Below are positions 42,535-51,144 of a stretch of 64,000 nt of DNA, one piece after another. Numbering within the stretch: position 1 is the first letter of the stretch; every line of letters begins with the position of its first letter. The notes beneath the pieces are model-generated. The model searched no databases. It saw only the letters and a program-made list of their open reading frames with translations, and had not been told where the DNA came from. The position numbers and the translations under genes were made by a program. Where the stretch lies: contig NZ_CP040751.1 in assembly GCF_008001235.1 (NCBI RefSeq), positions 479,001 through 543,000 on the forward strand. The letters run 5' to 3'. The stretch comes from Salidesulfovibrio onnuriiensis (GTDB taxonomy: Bacteria > Desulfobacterota > Desulfovibrionia > Desulfovibrionales > Desulfovibrionaceae).

Positions 42535-43812
42535 ATGCTGCGTGTCTTCCACGAAAGAGAAAAGAAACAACTTCACTTCACACTTGATATTCCCATACCT
42601 GAAGAAGTGACACAACACCCTGAACTGGAAACATTCCTGCGTTCCTTCAGTCAAAACGGCGGCACCGTAAAAACGGGACCGGCCGGGGATATCGAATCCC
42701 TGACGATTGGCATTGACGATTGGGGCCGGTTGATCAGAGACAACCTTTCAGGTCAAAAAGCTGAATTTCAGCTTTCAATACTTACCCAATTGCTCGATTC
42801 AGACGCCATGGAACTAGGCAACGGCCTGCAGGTCAATTTCCACCAAAATCCATTCGATACGCCCCAGCGGTACTGGAACTTCATTTTCAACCAGGGTCAT
42901 TTCACCCTTTATTTCTTCAACCGCGTCAATTGGTACATGGCCCCCAAAAACCAGATTGTCACACCGTTCCCGCTGCACGTGGACATCGAAACGGCCAGCA
43001 CATGCAACATGGACTGCCCTATGTGCTATCGCCGGGGCCTCAAACACACCGGCCAGATGGCCCCGGAGCTCTTCCGTAAAGCCGTGGACGAGTGCGCCCG
43101 CGAGGGCGTCTTTTCCATCCGTCTGTCCTGGCGCGGTGAGACCCTGACCCACCCGCGCATCAAGGAACTCATCCAATACGCCTGCGAACGCATTCCCAAC
43201 GTCTCGTTTCTGACCAATGCCTTCTATATCTCACAAGAAATGGCAGAATGCTTTGTGGATGCGGGGCTAAGTTATCTGGCCGTCAGCTTCGACGGCATCG
43301 GCGAAATTTATGAAAAAGTAAGACACCCAGCAAAATTCAAGGAAAACTGGGACCGGCTTGCCCTGCTCAAAAATACCAAGATACGCAAGGGGGTGATGCG
43401 TCCACAGGTGCGCCTGTGCACCATCTGGCCTGCTATCAAAAATGCACCCGAAGCATATTATGACACCATGAGTCCGGTTTCAGACTATATTGTCTGTAAC
43501 CCATACATCAATTTTATGGGTCCCATGAAGCTTAAGCCCGACTTCATTTGCCAATACCCGTGGGAACGACTGGTAATTGCCTATGATGGATCCACCCAGT
43601 GCTGCACGGGTTGGAATGCCGCTGACGTTGTTATAGGAAACATCAAGGAAACAAGCCTCAAGGAAATGTGGACCGGCCAGGCAATGGAAAGGATTCGCAC
43701 CCTTCACGCCACAGGAGAGCGTTTGTCGCTCAATTCCTGTGCCGAGTGCAGGCACGGGTCCAAGGGGGACGAGAATGTCAGCATCGACGAAATACTCGAG
43801 CGCAGGTGGTAG
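42535..43812 (+). CDS. radical SAM/SPASM-domain protein with extra N-terminal domain
   Basis: In this 425-residue protein, residues 1-140 form an unrecognised domain (mixed alpha/beta with an aromatic stretch YWNFIFNQGHFTLYFFNRV). The radical SAM cluster is C157-x3-C161-x2-C164 (CNMDCPMC). The C-terminal SPASM region (about 335-410) has CQYPWERLVIAYDGSTQCC, GNIKETSLKEMW and CAECRHG, sites for an auxiliary Fe-S cluster. Known SPASM enzymes modify peptides or dehydrogenate sugars and alcohols; in this locus a sugar substrate is inferred. Its 3' end overlaps the formyltransferase gene. Confidence 0.85.
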   Translation: MLRVFHEREKKQLHFTLDIPIPEEVTQHPELETFLRSFSQNGGTVKTGPAGDIESLTIGIDDWGRLIRDNLSGQKAEFQLSILTQLLDSDAMELGNGLQVNFHQNPFDTPQRYWNFIFNQGHFTLYFFNRVNWYMAPKNQIVTPFPLHVDIETASTCNMDCPMCYRRGLKHTGQMAPELFRKAVDECAREGVFSIRLSWRGETLTHPRIKELIQYACERIPNVSFLTNAFYISQEMAECFVDAGLSYLAVSFDGIGEIYEKVRHPAKFKENWDRLALLKNTKIRKGVMRPQVRLCTIWPAIKNAPEAYYDTMSPVSDYIVCNPYINFMGPMKLKPDFICQYPWERLVIAYDGSTQCCTGWNAADVVIGNIKETSLKEMWTGQAMERIRTLHATGERLSLNSCAECRHGSKGDENVSIDEILERRW

Positions 43813-44440
43813 CTTGACGCCGCTTAAGGTCATTCTCCTGGCCAACTGGGGCATAGGCCTGACCATCCTCAAGGAACTGCAGACAACCCCGGGAATTGCA
43901 GTCGTCCGGGTAGTCACCGCGCGCGGGACAGAGGAAGACCCTTGGTCCACGGCGGTTCACAACCATGCTGTCGCAAACGGGCTTCCCGTGACCGACCAGG
44001 ATATAAAGCGGCCGGAGGCTATTCGTCGGGCGATCCAGGAAGAAAATGCGGACCTCCTGGTTGTGCACGCCTATCCCAGAAAACTGCCCAGAAATGTATT
44101 TGACGCCCCGAAACTGAAATCCATAAACATACACCCGTCCCTGCTCCCCCATTACCGGGGGTCCTCCCCCACCCGGAAGGTTTTGGAGGACGGCGCAACG
44201 GAAACGGGCCTAACAGCCCATTTCATGGACGAAAACTTCGATACGGGCGATGTGATCCACCAGGAACGAATTCCAGTCTACCCGGAAGATACAATCGAGA
44301 CTGTCATCGAACGCCTGAAAAAAGTGGTTCCGGCCCTCATACAAAAAACCGTGGCCTCAGTATCAAACCCCGAATTTAAACCTACGCCCCAGAAGCGGAT
44401 GTTCCTGGGCCAGCAACCCTGCACAAAGGCGCTGCCATGA
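43775..44440 (+). CDS. formyltransferase-family protein
   Basis: The 221-residue protein of the Formyl_trans_N fold has the core NIHPSLLPHYRGSSPTRKVL with the catalytic N-x-H and the distal Asp region DENFDTGDVIHQE, as in methionyl-tRNA and GAR formyltransferases. It lacks the C-terminal tRNA-binding domain. By analogy with VioF/WlaRD-type enzymes it would N-formylate an amino-sugar nucleotide using formyl-tetrahydrofolate. ATG 43775 (SD AAGGGGG) overlaps the radical SAM gene by 38 bases; TTG 43814 after AGGTGG is an alternative. It overlaps the next gene by 4. Confidence 0.82.
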   Translation: MSASTKYSSAGGSLTPLKVILLANWGIGLTILKELQTTPGIAVVRVVTARGTEEDPWSTAVHNHAVANGLPVTDQDIKRPEAIRRAIQEENADLLVVHAYPRKLPRNVFDAPKLKSINIHPSLLPHYRGSSPTRKVLEDGATETGLTAHFMDENFDTGDVIHQERIPVYPEDTIETVIERLKKVVPALIQKTVASVSNPEFKPTPQKRMFLGQQPCTKALP

Positions 44441-45519
44441 AAAAATCAGAAACGCTTGTTCAATTTAGCTGTGAAAACAGTTGGGAATACCTCCGCAACG
44501 AAATGCGGCGGAGCCGGGGCAAAAGGCTGTCCTATCTCGTCAACCGCTACCAATGGAAAAACTATCCCCGCAAAAAAGTCCCAGCTTTTCCGCTGAACGT
44601 AGACATTGAGGCCAGCAGCCGCTGCCAAATTCAGTGCGCCCATTGCTTCAGGCAGCAGATGGACATCGGTGAAAACGACTTCATGGATCTCGATCTCTAC
44701 AAAAAAATTGTGGCCGAATGCGGAAAACACGGCCTGTTTACCCTCAAATTTTCCATGCGCGGAGAACCGCTGCTGCACCCGGACATCGTAGAAATGGTTG
44801 ATTTCGCAAAAAAATCCGGGGTGAAAGAAGTCTGGATCAACACCAATGGCGGCCCTCTTACTCCGGAATTGTCCGCAGGACTGATCAAAGCGGGAACTGA
44901 TTGGATCACCATGAGTTTCGACGGCCTGCATAGTACGTACGAACATGTCCGTTACCCTCTCAAATACGAAGCCTCTCTGAAAAAGCTCAAGACGCTCAGG
45001 GAGATGCGCGACAAATACAAGGCCAACACCTTACTCAATGTCCAATCCATCTGGTCGGCCATCAAGGACAATCCGCAAGAGTACATAGATCTTATGAAGT
45101 CCATAGTGGACCGGGTGGCATACAACCCGGACATGAACTTCAAAGACGTCATTCTCACACCTGACCCGAAATTTGTCTGTCCGCGCCTGTGGCAGCGCAT
45201 CTGCATTACCAGTAAAGGCAACTACCTCAAATGCCCAACAGACTTCTGCATGGAGGAAATCATCGGGAATGCCAAGACTCTAGGCGTCAAGGAGGCCTGG
45301 GACACCGTACAGGAAGAGCAGCGCCAGCTGCACTTGGCCGGCCGACGGCTGGAAAGCCGGGTCTGCGCCAAATGCCACCACGGCGCCATCAAGAAAAAAG
45401 TGGGCGTGGACATCGCCGGCGTGCATCATGATGATTTTTCATACGACTATAAGGAAAAATTCGACGGATGGGGTGCAGAAAACCAGCCCGCTCCCCAAAC
45501 CGAAAGAGAAAAGGGGTAA
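44437..45519 (+). CDS. radical SAM/SPASM-domain protein
   Basis: In this 360-residue protein the radical SAM motif C63-x3-C67-x2-C70 (CQIQCAHC) follows an alpha-helical, basic N-terminus. FSMRGEPLLHPDI and INTNGGPLT are the usual GEP and ribose-contact motifs. The C-terminal SPASM region has CPRLWQRICITSKGNYLKCP, GNAKTLGVKEAW and CAKCHHG. It is clearly related in layout to the 42535 gene product and the 49208 (-) gene product. It probably modifies the sugar of this pathway (epimerisation, dehydrogenation or dehydration), but no substrate can be assigned. Confidence 0.85.
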   Translation: MKKSETLVQFSCENSWEYLRNEMRRSRGKRLSYLVNRYQWKNYPRKKVPAFPLNVDIEASSRCQIQCAHCFRQQMDIGENDFMDLDLYKKIVAECGKHGLFTLKFSMRGEPLLHPDIVEMVDFAKKSGVKEVWINTNGGPLTPELSAGLIKAGTDWITMSFDGLHSTYEHVRYPLKYEASLKKLKTLREMRDKYKANTLLNVQSIWSAIKDNPQEYIDLMKSIVDRVAYNPDMNFKDVILTPDPKFVCPRLWQRICITSKGNYLKCPTDFCMEEIIGNAKTLGVKEAWDTVQEEQRQLHLAGRRLESRVCAKCHHGAIKKKVGVDIAGVHHDDFSYDYKEKFDGWGAENQPAPQTEREKG

Positions 45520-45521
45520 AC

Positions 45522-46325
45522 ATGGATACGACAAAAACCGTTAATCCCCCTCAAAACTACTGGGGGAAACTATTCGGTATTGAGAAATTCAAACTCGAAT
45601 GGCATGCAAAAAGATTATTGTACAAACTCTTCGGCATATCCTTGCCCAAATTAGCCGACCAGCGGGACTACTGGCAGCGTCGCGGAGAGGTCTATTTTGA
45701 GGAAATTTCTGCCTCCGGCTACCTGGATCGCGAAATATTTTTCCAGGACATGCTGGTGAACGCACTCTCCAAGGTGAAATTCTCCAGCTTCTTCGAAGCT
45801 GGCTGCGGTTTTGGCTGGAACATTGGCCGCGTCAAACGCGACTTTTCGGACACTTTTGTGGGCGGAGTGGATTTCAGCCTGCCCCAGCTACGCAACTCGC
45901 GCCGTTACCTGGAAGGGATGGACATCCCCGTGGCCAACGCAGACGCCTGCAAAATGCCCCTTGCCGACAACGCCTTTGATGTGGGGTTCTCCCTGGGCGT
46001 ATTCATGAACATCCACCCGGATAAAATCCGCCTCGCACTTTCGGAAATGCTGCGGGTCTGCGGCAAGTACATCATACATATCGAGTACGATCAGAATCAA
46101 ACCACCCCGGAATTACGCGAAAAAAGGGCCTTCAAGACCAATATCGTCAGTCACGATTACGCGTCATTGTACCGCGAATTGGGAGCTGAAGTGATGGAGT
46201 TTAAAACCTATACGGATTTCGGGGAGGCGTATTACGAACACGCGCGTAAGGTAAATTCCGACCTAGACCGCTGGGAAGGGTTTGAAGGACCAGAAAAATA
46301 CATCTTTATCGTGGTCAAGGTATAA
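45522..46325 (+). CDS. SAM-dependent methyltransferase
   Basis: The 267-residue product has a class I methyltransferase fold. Motif I is FFEAGCGFGWNIGR (about residues 91-104), an acidic residue after strand 2 lies in GGVDFSLPQL, ADACKMPLADNAFDVGFSLG comes next, then LRVCGKYIIHIEY. The N-terminal 60 residues are basic and aromatic and may bind the substrate. ATG 45522 follows AAAAGGGG. It probably O- or N-methylates the glycan or nucleotide sugar. Two bases separate it from the preceding radical SAM gene. Confidence 0.83.
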   Translation: MDTTKTVNPPQNYWGKLFGIEKFKLEWHAKRLLYKLFGISLPKLADQRDYWQRRGEVYFEEISASGYLDREIFFQDMLVNALSKVKFSSFFEAGCGFGWNIGRVKRDFSDTFVGGVDFSLPQLRNSRRYLEGMDIPVANADACKMPLADNAFDVGFSLGVFMNIHPDKIRLALSEMLRVCGKYIIHIEYDQNQTTPELREKRAFKTNIVSHDYASLYRELGAEVMEFKTYTDFGEAYYEHARKVNSDLDRWEGFEGPEKYIFIVVKV

Positions 46326-47171
46326 ATGACAATGAACTCACACCCTGTGGTCCCAGCAATGAATACGCTATGGTTCTGCTTTCCGCAGGAAACCCGGCGA
46401 AAACTTCACGGCACGCCCACCGATGTGCAGCGAAAGTTTCGAGCTCTCGATAAAAAGGGCATGGTGTCCCAAGGCATGGAAATGTATCTCATGCCTTCCA
46501 GGCTCGCTCATGATCCAGGCTTTACAATTGAATTCATTAATCGTTTTTCCCAGCTGGATTTCCGCACAATACATATTGGGGAAACAGACCCAGACTTTCT
46601 GGACACACCGGAGACTGCAGGCGATTTGGCTAGGCTGGCGGATATCGTCGCCATGCTTAAAAGCCCGGCAGTTCTCCTGCACGCCCACCACTTGCGAGAC
46701 AACCGAGCCCAACGGGCCGACCTGCTGCGCAACAGCTTGCCCGGGACAGAAATCCTAATAGAAAACAATGGGTTCGACAACGAGTGGGGAGCCAGGCCGG
46801 AAAATGTATGGACTATCCTCCAGGAGTGTCCGGACTTCAACCTCTGCATGGATATTGTGCACATAAAGGATTTTGCCGACATTCGGCTCAAAGACTTCAC
46901 CAAACCACCAATACTGGAAAGAATCCGGGAAATCCACTGGTCCTGTTCAACCTATCTAATGAAAGGGGATCCTTACGAATCTAGGGGTTATCAGGGTTAC
47001 AATCCGTTCCATGCTCTTTTCCCTTTGACCGACATCACACCATCTGATTCCACCCTGGAATTCATCAGGCAGTACCCGGTGGTCATGGAGGGAGTGGTCC
47101 CTCCCGAAGATAGCGAGTACCTATTTCTTTCTCAAGAGCTTGAAATCATTCTTAACGGAGTTCCCAAATGA
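46326..47171 (+). CDS. TIM-barrel protein, xylose isomerase-like
   Basis: This 281-residue protein of no certain family has residues spaced like the metal ligands of AP-endonuclease-2/xylose isomerase-type barrels: TEILIENNGFDN (Glu), LCMDIVHIKDF (Asp and His), REIHWS (His) and PVVMEGVVP (Glu). Members isomerise or epimerise sugars or cleave phosphodiesters. Between a methyltransferase and a NeuB-type synthase, a 2-epimerase or isomerase giving a ManNAc-like precursor is conceivable. The start abuts the previous stop; ATG 46332 is an alternative. It overlaps the next gene as ATGA. Confidence 0.6.
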   Translation: MTMNSHPVVPAMNTLWFCFPQETRRKLHGTPTDVQRKFRALDKKGMVSQGMEMYLMPSRLAHDPGFTIEFINRFSQLDFRTIHIGETDPDFLDTPETAGDLARLADIVAMLKSPAVLLHAHHLRDNRAQRADLLRNSLPGTEILIENNGFDNEWGARPENVWTILQECPDFNLCMDIVHIKDFADIRLKDFTKPPILERIREIHWSCSTYLMKGDPYESRGYQGYNPFHALFPLTDITPSDSTLEFIRQYPVVMEGVVPPEDSEYLFLSQELEIILNGVPK

Positions 47172-48127
47172 CATACGTCATCGCAGAAATCGGATTCAAT
47201 CACGAAGGAGACCTGGAAGCCGCCAAGGAAATGATCACACAGGCCGCCAAGGCCGGTGCAGACGCAGTCAAATTCCAAAGCTTCAAGGCTGAAGATATCG
47301 CTCTGCCCGGCAGCGAGCATTTTGAGGCAATCCGTACAGCAGAATTGAAACCGGAAATGCATCGTAAACTCAAAACCGCAGCCGATGCCGCAAACATTGA
47401 TTTCCTGTCCACCCCCTTTGGAATCTGGGCCGTGGACCTGCTGGAAGAACTGGATATTCCCGCCTACAAAGTGGCTTCCATGGACTGCGCCAACCATGTG
47501 CTCCTAGAACGCATCGCACGCACCGGTAAACCGATCTACCTTTCTACGGGTATGGCCTTGCTTGATGAAATACGCGGCAGCCTTGAATTTCTGAACAAAA
47601 ACAACAGCGGCCCAGTGACCGCGCTGCACTGCATGGCCAAGTATCCTCCTGAAGCCGACGAACTCAACCTGGAGACCATCCCCTTCCTGAGGCGTGAACT
47701 GGGCATTCCAGTGGGATATTCCGACCATTTCCCTGGCATTGAGGCTGCCGCGGCAGCCGTGGTTCTCGGAGCTCAAGTTGTTGAAACCCATTTCACCTTG
47801 GATGTTGGACGCGAAGGAGGCGATCACTCCCACTCTGCCGATCCGACCATGCTTGCCGAACTGGTGCGGCGCATCAGGTTAATCGAAAAAATGCGCGGCA
47901 AGGCGGATACGACCGAAACGCGCTCGGACCGGGACTTCGCCAATCTTTTTCGCCGTGGCCTGCATGCTGCCATGAATCTGCCCAAAGGGCATATCCTCGC
48001 CCCGGGGGATTTAACAGCCTGCCGACCAGCCGGAATTTACGGCCCCAATGACCAACAAATGTTGTTTGGAAAAAAACTTGCCGTGGCTATGAAAGCAGGG
48101 GACGCGCTGACTCCCAACTATCTATAG
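47168..48127 (+). CDS. neuB: NeuB-family nonulosonic acid synthase
   Basis: This is a 319-residue synthase that condenses a six-carbon ManNAc-like sugar with phosphoenolpyruvate. The N-terminal barrel shows AEIGFNHEGDLEAAKEMI, KFQSFKAEDI, STPFGIWAV, SMDCANHVLL and THFTLD...GGDHSHSADP with the Mn-ligand histidines. The C-terminal SAF-like antifreeze domain (about 250-319) has RRGLHAAMNLPKGHIL and RPAGIYG. The last gene of the + strand operon, it is the expected point where the modified six-carbon precursor becomes a nine-carbon acid. NeuB, LegI and PseI cannot be separated by eye. Confidence 0.9.
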   Translation: MTYVIAEIGFNHEGDLEAAKEMITQAAKAGADAVKFQSFKAEDIALPGSEHFEAIRTAELKPEMHRKLKTAADAANIDFLSTPFGIWAVDLLEELDIPAYKVASMDCANHVLLERIARTGKPIYLSTGMALLDEIRGSLEFLNKNNSGPVTALHCMAKYPPEADELNLETIPFLRRELGIPVGYSDHFPGIEAAAAAVVLGAQVVETHFTLDVGREGGDHSHSADPTMLAELVRRIRLIEKMRGKADTTETRSDRDFANLFRRGLHAAMNLPKGHILAPGDLTACRPAGIYGPNDQQMLFGKKLAVAMKAGDALTPNYL

Positions 48128-48169
48128 CAACAAAAAAAGGAGAGGGTCACCCCTCTCCTTTTTTTGTTG
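48128..48169. terminator. bidirectional intrinsic terminator between the two sugar operons
   Basis: A 19-bp perfect stem (CAACAAAAAAAGGAGAGGG and its complement) has a four-base loop. The A-rich left arm and T-rich right arm act as the T tract on either strand. It starts right after the neuB stop (48127) and ends 11 bases from the - strand radical SAM gene. Confidence 0.93.
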
Positions 48170-48179
48170 CTGAAAAATT

Positions 48180-49208
48180 CTAACTTCCATCCTGAAGTCG
48201 CTTGTCCAATAAGTTGCGATCCGTCGTGTCCACATACACCTCTTGGCAGGCTGCGGACACGCAGGCGTGGCAATGTCTGCAGATAGGCATTTGCGGCCTT
48301 TTCCCTTTCAAATGCGCATTACGCATCCCCTGCATGGTATCCGAGAGCCAAATTTCGCGAATGCTTTTCTCAGGAACCGACCCCAGCCCGAAATCTCCAT
48401 GATAGTCCATACAGCAAACGGTCGTTTGTCCGTCCCAATATATGGCGAGTCGCTGCATGAGATACTCACAGGGATTCAGGACATATCGTTCGCGCAACCC
48501 CGGAAACGAATCCCGGTCTTTCCTGAAATCGAAAACCGAACCCACGATGTGCACATCGGCAAGGGGAAACTGACTGACTAGGTCGGCTTTGAGCTTTTTG
48601 AGGACCTCGGGTGAGGTGTCACCCGTACTGGCCTTGAGACGTATCCAAGGGGATTGCTGCCTGCGCTTGGCCCGCTCTTGCAGAAGCAAGTTCACATTAT
48701 TCGAAACCTTGGAATAGTCAGAATGTGAATTCGTTTTGGAGCAAGCGTCTTCATGCCGGACATCCACGGAAAAAATAATCCCATCAAGATCACTGGTAAG
48801 TATCTTGTCAACGGTCTCCTCATTGAGCAATGTTCCGTTGGTGGTAATCTGGATATCCAGCACACCTGCACGCTTTGCATGGGAGATCAGTTCAAAAAGT
48901 TGAGGGTGTAGAAAGGATTCACCTCGAATCTGAAGCTTGATGGAGCACAAGCCACGGGGTACGCCATCATCAATGATGGCCTTGAACATTTCTGCAGACA
49001 TGAGGCCGAGCCGCTTCTTGTCCAACGCACTCTGAAAACAATCGCTGCAGCCCAGGTTGCAGACACCCGAAAGTTCAAGATCCAGATGCAAGGGATAATC
49101 CGTAAGAATTTCAAATTTCCTTGCTGTATGCCACAGTTCTCTGTACTTTCGCTGCTTTGCTTCCCTGTCTAGCCCGGTAAACACTTCGCGCAATGATACA
49201 AGCTTCAC
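48180..49208 (-). CDS. radical SAM/SPASM-domain protein
   Basis: This 342-residue protein has C50-x3-C54-x2-C57 (CNLGCSDC), LQIRGESFLHPQL, QITTNGTLL, then the SPASM region CEYLMQRLAIYWDGQTTVCC, GSVPEKSIREIW and a Cys-rich C-terminus (CRHCHACVSAAC) with more cysteines than the sister proteins, enough for two auxiliary clusters. Last gene of the - strand operon, 12 bases after a methyltransferase. The substrate is unknown; context says surface sugar. Confidence 0.85.
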   Translation of the reverse strand: MKLVSLREVFTGLDREAKQRKYRELWHTARKFEILTDYPLHLDLELSGVCNLGCSDCFQSALDKKRLGLMSAEMFKAIIDDGVPRGLCSIKLQIRGESFLHPQLFELISHAKRAGVLDIQITTNGTLLNEETVDKILTSDLDGIIFSVDVRHEDACSKTNSHSDYSKVSNNVNLLLQERAKRRQQSPWIRLKASTGDTSPEVLKKLKADLVSQFPLADVHIVGSVFDFRKDRDSFPGLRERYVLNPCEYLMQRLAIYWDGQTTVCCMDYHGDFGLGSVPEKSIREIWLSDTMQGMRNAHLKGKRPQMPICRHCHACVSAACQEVYVDTTDRNLLDKRLQDGS

Positions 49209-49220
49209 AACATCCTCCGC

Positions 49221-49841
49221 CTAGCCTTTTTCCATAAGGAACCAATTGATGTCCCCCAATCCATAACGGGGGTCGCGTTTATAAAAAAAGCCATAATCAA
49301 GCAACCGTAGGTCGGCATAGCTATCAAGAAGCTCACCCGCAAAATCGCGCATGAACATACGATTTCGATGTCCCCTATATTCAATTTCCTGGGGGCTTGT
49401 ATTGTGATACTCGCTGAGCAGGATGAACTTTCTCGAAAAATCATATAATTTTTGATATGCTTTGGGCAAAACCTCCGGCGCGATATGTATAAGCACGCCC
49501 GCTGTGAATGACAGATCGTAAACCCTGTCCACAGGAACTTCCAGCAAGGAGGCACAAGTTATGGATTCCACGCCCTGAACCTTTCGAGCCATTGCAGCTG
49601 CATTTTCATTAATTTCAACGCCATGCAACTCAGCCTCTGGAAACTGTTCATGCAGGACCTTGAGATTGAACCCCTGGTTGGTACCCAGTTCCATAATACT
49701 CGAAATGCCGTGAGTATTTCTCAGCATGGTCTGAAACTGAAACCTTTTGGCCGGCACCAGCCTGGGCGCATCATGGCGCTGAACATACTCGTCCCCGAAC
49801 TCTCCTTTCCAAAACGCGCTTGTTTCCTTTTCTATGCTCAT
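49221..49841 (-). CDS. methyltransferase, pseudaminic acid biosynthesis-associated type
   Basis: The 206-residue product starts at ATG 49841 behind GAGGGG. Its opening KETSAFWKGEFGDEYVQRH matches the small methyltransferases that occur beside pseudaminic/legionaminic acid genes (W.g.FG.eY..RN). SAM motif I is IMELGTNQGFN. It then has SFTAGVLIHIAPE and a C-terminal aromatic segment (YGFFYKRDPRYGLGDINWF). It likely methylates the nonulosonic acid or its precursor. Part of the - strand operon. Confidence 0.85.
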   Translation of the reverse strand: MSIEKETSAFWKGEFGDEYVQRHDAPRLVPAKRFQFQTMLRNTHGISSIMELGTNQGFNLKVLHEQFPEAELHGVEINENAAAMARKVQGVESITCASLLEVPVDRVYDLSFTAGVLIHIAPEVLPKAYQKLYDFSRKFILLSEYHNTSPQEIEYRGHRNRMFMRDFAGELLDSYADLRLLDYGFFYKRDPRYGLGDINWFLMEKG

Positions 49842-49882
49842 GGGTAGCCCCTCGTTGTTACAATTGACAGATACAGATAAAA

Positions 49883-51144
49883 TCAACGCACCACAGCTTC
49901 AGCCATTTTGGAAACCTTGTAAGCGACCTGGGAAAAACGATAAGCATCCTTTTCATTGCCACGTTTTTCATAGCAATGGGAAAGCGCATCGAAATGTTCC
50001 GAAAGCATAGTTATGAAACGAGAAAATTCTGGTAAATCCGACAATGGCTCATAAAGTTTCCAGTCGTCCAGGGACAGGCTCGAAAACTCATCATACTCCT
50101 CGCGGCTGGACATCCCACAGTCCAACCAATGATACAACCTCGAAATAACGGAAAAGATGTCTCCAGGCTCGCAGTCATGCCTCGCGGCATTTTCAAGAAG
50201 CTCTTCGGGAATTTGGGACCTGTCCCGGTTATTCAGAATCTCGATATTCGGAAAAATGCGCTCCAGCTTATCCGGGTCACTGGCCGTATGCTCCGAAGTA
50301 TACGTATAACAAATTCTGAGGGTATCTACGCCGCAATCCAGAGCAGTGTGCTGATATTCCGCTAATTCCTCAGGAGAATCATTGTAATTGAAAAGCACTT
50401 TCTGCCAGATTATCTCCGGTCCCTTGCCACCCCGTTTCTCCTTGCGAGCCCTGATCCGGCGCGTCAGGTCGAGCAGACGTTCCACATCCCCCCCCGCCGG
50501 TAGCGGGAATAAGTATCCGGATCCAAACTATCGAGGGCGATCTTGATCTTGTCCAGCCCGCTATCCACGATCATGTCATCATAGGGAATGTTGCCGTTGG
50601 TATTAACCAAAAAATTTGTGTCCATTTTTGATTTTGCCTCAGCCACCATGTCCCAGATCTCGGGATGCAGGCCCGGCTCCCCCCGCCCGCTGAAATACAT
50701 CCAGCGAACATTCATATTCCTGTCCTTCAAGTCGTCGAGCAGCTTGGTATACAGTATGCGTGGCAAAAGATGCGGCTTGGGGCGAGCCCAGGTCCGCTCT
50801 CCGGAAGGGATGCCGTGAACGCAAAACGGACATCGGAGATTGCAGACTGCGGCGGGTTCGATGTGCAGCCATTCAACTTCGCGCTCCACAAGGGATGCAT
50901 CAAAGGATTCTTGCGATGCCAAATAATTGCATTTGGCGCACTGATCCGGGAAAGGCAGGCTTTCTTTGGAAAAGGCTGTCCTGATCTGACGGAATCGCCC
51001 TTTGAGGTAATGATCATCGACGAAATGCCAGTTCGAGCGGTCCAGGGGCAACATATCCAACGTCACCTGCTCTCCGGTGGAACAATAGCAATTGATCTCA
51101 CCGTTGGCCCGCAGATATATGCCGCGTGTCATTCTGCAATTCAT
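49883..51144 (-). pseudogene. radical SAM protein interrupted by a frameshift at a run of eight G
   Basis: From ATG 51144 one frame gives a radical SAM protein with C101-x3-C105-x2-C108 (CNLRCPFC), MYFSGRGEPGLHPEI and VNTNGNIP, then stops at 50464, soon after YRRGG. The next frame (50485-49883) continues exactly where homologous proteins continue (VERLLDLTRRIRARKEKRG, then VLFNYNDSPEE). The switch point is GGGGGGGG at 50488-50495 (G on the - strand); nine G, or six, would restore one reading frame of about 420 residues. N-terminal cysteines C19, C21, C69 and C72 look like a SPASM-type cluster placed before the radical domain. The gene is either off (phase variable), mutated, or a sequencing error. 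Confidence 0.8.
50488..50495 (-). repeat. homopolymeric tract G8 within a coding region
   Basis: Eight consecutive C on the + strand (G in the sense of transcription) lie precisely at the frame break of the radical SAM gene. Such tracts slip during replication and act as on/off switches in surface-glycan genes of Campylobacter, Helicobacter and Neisseria. Confidence 0.85.

Noticed and set aside
41963..42654. - strand frames opposite the GNAT and radical SAM genes
   Set aside because: They lack SD sequences and family motifs, while the + strand genes abut each other in an operon.
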